Assembly: GCA_030430345.1 (NCBI GenBank)
Contig: JAUIFT010000124.1
Coordinates: 1 to 7,153, forward strand
Source: Calditrichia bacterium
Lineage (GTDB): Bacteria > Calditrichota > Calditrichia > RBG-13-44-9 > J042
Length of the DNA stretch: 7,153 bases
Direction of reading: 5' to 3'
The notes under the pieces were generated by a model. It saw nothing but the letters and a program-made list of their open reading frames with translations. It was not told the DNA's origin and did not search any database. Position numbers and translations under genes: made by a program. Each line of letters opens with the position of its first letter. Position 1 is the stretch's first letter. Positions 5,573 to 7,153 of this stretch are shown here, piece after piece.

Positions 5573-6499
5573 ATGATACATCTCCCCTCCCCTGGATATA
5601 GACAACGAATGAGCGTTTATCTAAACGAAATGTTTCCCCCCGGGCAACGTGTGCTGCAGGCAATTTTTCTCTCCACTAGTTTTATGATGGTGTTATCCTG
5701 GATAGAAGGAGGCAGCTACACTTTCTTTAGCGGATATAACCTGGCCGGCGCCTGGAGCGTCTTTATGCTTCTGCTCATTCTACGCTTAATGGATGAGCTC
5801 AAGGATCAGGATATCGACCGGCGTCTGTTTCCGAACCGGCCGCTCCCCTCCGGCAGGGTAGAAGCAAAGGACATTGCATGTAGTTTGGTTATCGCCATGG
5901 CGCTTTTCCTGATTCCTGCGATAGGGAACAACACTAATTTTCTGCTCGCCTGCGCTGTATTAGTTTACGCGCTCTTAATGTTTAAATTTTTCTTTATTCC
6001 CCGCATCCTGAAAAAACATTTGCTGCTGAATCTGCTCACCCATAATCCGATCGTCCCGATCATGCTCATTTACCTCGCTCAGCTTTACCTGCAAGGGCAT
6101 CAACTCAGCTGGCGGCAGGTCGATGGCGATATTTTTTGGTTAATTGGGATGTACTGGTTGCTGCTGTTTTCCTGGGAATTTGTACGAAAAATTCGCCTCC
6201 CGCAGCAGGAAAATGCCTACGTCACCTACTCCCGCATTTTTGGTTACCGCGGCGCCGTTATTATCGCGATCGTGATTCAGCTGCTCGCTTTACTGTCCGG
6301 GATTTATTTCCGGCAGCAACTACAGCTCTCCTTCGTTTTTCTGGTCATTTTTCTGGCCGGTTTTACCCTGCCGCTTATCGCCGGCATGCGTTATCTCTTA
6401 AAAAAAGTGTCTATCAACAAACCGCTAAGGCCATACACGGAAGGATACATCCTAAGCTGCTACCTGGCGATTATCTGCGAATTTGCGCTGGGTATGTGA
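5573..6499 (+). CDS. UbiA-superfamily integral membrane protein (prenyltransferase-like, second Asp motif absent)
   Basis: The product is 308 residues, similar in length to UbiA prenyltransferases, and starts 1 nt after the lipid-kinase stop with AAAGGAG at 5560-5566. About seven to nine hydrophobic helices are visible (near 27-43, 58-73, 100-117, 121-141, 159-174, 186-204, 228-245, 251-271, 290-306). DELKDQDID (74-82) followed by NRPLPSGRV (88-96) matches the first Asp-rich motif of the superfamily, which binds the Mg2+-diphosphate of the prenyl donor. At the position of the second motif there is RKIRLPQQENAYVTYS (205-220), with no Asp and one Glu. The family transfers prenyl groups to aromatic or lipid acceptors, or cyclises isoprenoids. 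The acceptor here is unknown, and the protein may have different chemistry. It sits between a lipid kinase and a dikinase-type protein in one operon. Confidence 0.8.
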   Translation: MIHLPSPGYRQRMSVYLNEMFPPGQRVLQAIFLSTSFMMVLSWIEGGSYTFFSGYNLAGAWSVFMLLLILRLMDELKDQDIDRRLFPNRPLPSGRVEAKDIACSLVIAMALFLIPAIGNNTNFLLACAVLVYALLMFKFFFIPRILKKHLLLNLLTHNPIVPIMLIYLAQLYLQGHQLSWRQVDGDIFWLIGMYWLLLFSWEFVRKIRLPQQENAYVTYSRIFGYRGAVIIAIVIQLLALLSGIYFRQQLQLSFVFLVIFLAGFTLPLIAGMRYLLKKVSINKPLRPYTEGYILSCYLAIICEFALGM

Positions 6500-6509
6500 G
6501 GAGTGAGTG

Positions 6510-7153
6510 ATGATTAGAAAACAGCAACCAATTGTCCTCGACGGAAAAAACCCGCTGGCGGCGGAAACGGCACTTGCCGGCGGGAAAGCGGCGAACCTCT
6601 TCCGATTGCAGCAGTATGGATTTACGGTTCCCCATTGGTGGGTGATATCGACAGAGAATTTCCGGGAAATATTTCGGCATCTTCGCCCTGAAATTGCACA
6701 GCACTTAAGCGAAGTAGACTATCGGGATCAACAACAGCTGCAAGCGGCCGCAAATGCTATCGCAACCATGATCGGACGGTATCCCTTTCCGGAGAAGCTC
6801 TGGCGGCAATGCCGGGAAAAGATAGCGCCGGCATCCCCGGATCAGCCATTATTTGCCGTTCGCTCCTCGCTGCTAGGGGAAGACTCTGCAAAAAATTCTT
6901 TTGCCGGATTAATGAATTCCTACCTGGATGTCGAGTTCTCCGATCTCCCCGGAAAAATCAAGCAGGTCTGGGCATCGGCTTTTTCCCCGCGCGCCCTCAT
7001 TTATCGCCATAAAAAAGGCCTCGATCCGCTGGCGGTATCTGCCGCGGTCATTATCCAGAAAATGATCCGGGCCACCTCCGCCGGCGTGATGTTCAGTGAT
7101 GATCCGGAAAACCGTGGCAAATATTGCCTTATCTCCGCTGGTTTTGGCCTGGG
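6510..7153 (+). CDS. Pyruvate phosphate dikinase / PEP synthase-type ATP-binding protein (3' end cut by window edge)
   Basis: ATG 6510 follows GAGGAG (6498-6503, 6 nt spacing), and the RBS overlaps the stop of the previous gene. The frame is open for 214 codons to the right edge. GGKAANL (24-30) with GFTVPHW (37-43) is the start of the PPDK_N ATP-grasp domain. FAVRSS (115-120) and EDSAKNSFAGLMNSYLDV (124-141) form the conserved nucleotide-binding block, and IIQKMIRATSAGVMFSDDP (181-199) and ISAGFGLG near 208-215 continue it. Family members split ATP to AMP and Pi, and pass a phosphate through a swivelling His domain to pyruvate (PEP synthase, PPDK) or to another acceptor, as in rifampicin phosphotransferase. 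The His and acceptor domains lie outside the window. PEP synthase, rifampicin-phosphotransferase-like enzyme and stand-alone ATP-binding protein therefore cannot be told apart. The operon position argues against a plain housekeeping PEP synthase, but this is inference. Confidence 0.88.
   Translation, partial: MIRKQQPIVLDGKNPLAAETALAGGKAANLFRLQQYGFTVPHWWVISTENFREIFRHLRPEIAQHLSEVDYRDQQQLQAAANAIATMIGRYPFPEKLWRQCREKIAPASPDQPLFAVRSSLLGEDSAKNSFAGLMNSYLDVEFSDLPGKIKQVWASAFSPRALIYRHKKGLDPLAVSAAVIIQKMIRATSAGVMFSDDPENRGKYCLISAGFGL

Overview
This is a mid-GC bacterial window. The best clue to the organism is the C-terminus of the 716-residue protein at 1258-3408. It carries the QNYPNPFNP block and the SGIYIYRLQAG / KMVLMR ending of a type A type IX secretion (T9SS) sorting domain. 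That signature points to the Fibrobacterota-Chlorobiota-Bacteroidota (FCB) side of the tree, for example Calditrichota, Ignavibacteriota or related lineages. A fan of palindromic intergenic repeats fits such a genome. I cannot name a genus from sequence alone.

Layout. (1) Positions 1-935, minus strand: the N-terminal 311 codons of a membrane-anchored or exported di-haem c-type cytochrome, running off the left edge. (2) 936-1257: a divergent intergenic region. (3) 1258-3408, plus strand: an exported right-handed parallel beta-helix protein with a T9SS sorting domain. (4) 3409-4647: about 1.2 kb of AT-rich, nearly gene-free DNA. It holds a structured stretch with three nested or consecutive inverted repeats, one small putative lipoprotein gene (3738-3899), seven copies or half-copies of one palindromic repeat family, and an unrelated long inverted repeat (4422-4480). 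(5) 4648-7153, plus strand: a tight three-gene operon of a diacylglycerol-kinase-family lipid kinase, a UbiA-superfamily integral membrane protein, and the N-terminal part of a pyruvate phosphate dikinase / PEP synthase-type ATP-binding protein that runs off the right edge.

How the genes may work together. The cytochrome and the beta-helix protein both act outside the cytoplasm but are divergently placed and need not be related. The operon is the most interesting block. A lipid kinase, a polytopic UbiA-like protein and an ATP-dependent dikinase-type phosphotransferase are almost translationally coupled (1 nt and 10 nt gaps). This suggests one pathway that phosphorylates and/or modifies a lipid or isoprenoid, but the substrate cannot be read from the sequence. 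The UbiA-like protein keeps the first Asp-rich motif and lacks a recognisable second one, so its chemistry is open.

No tRNA, rRNA, CRISPR array, insertion sequence, transposase or integrase was seen.
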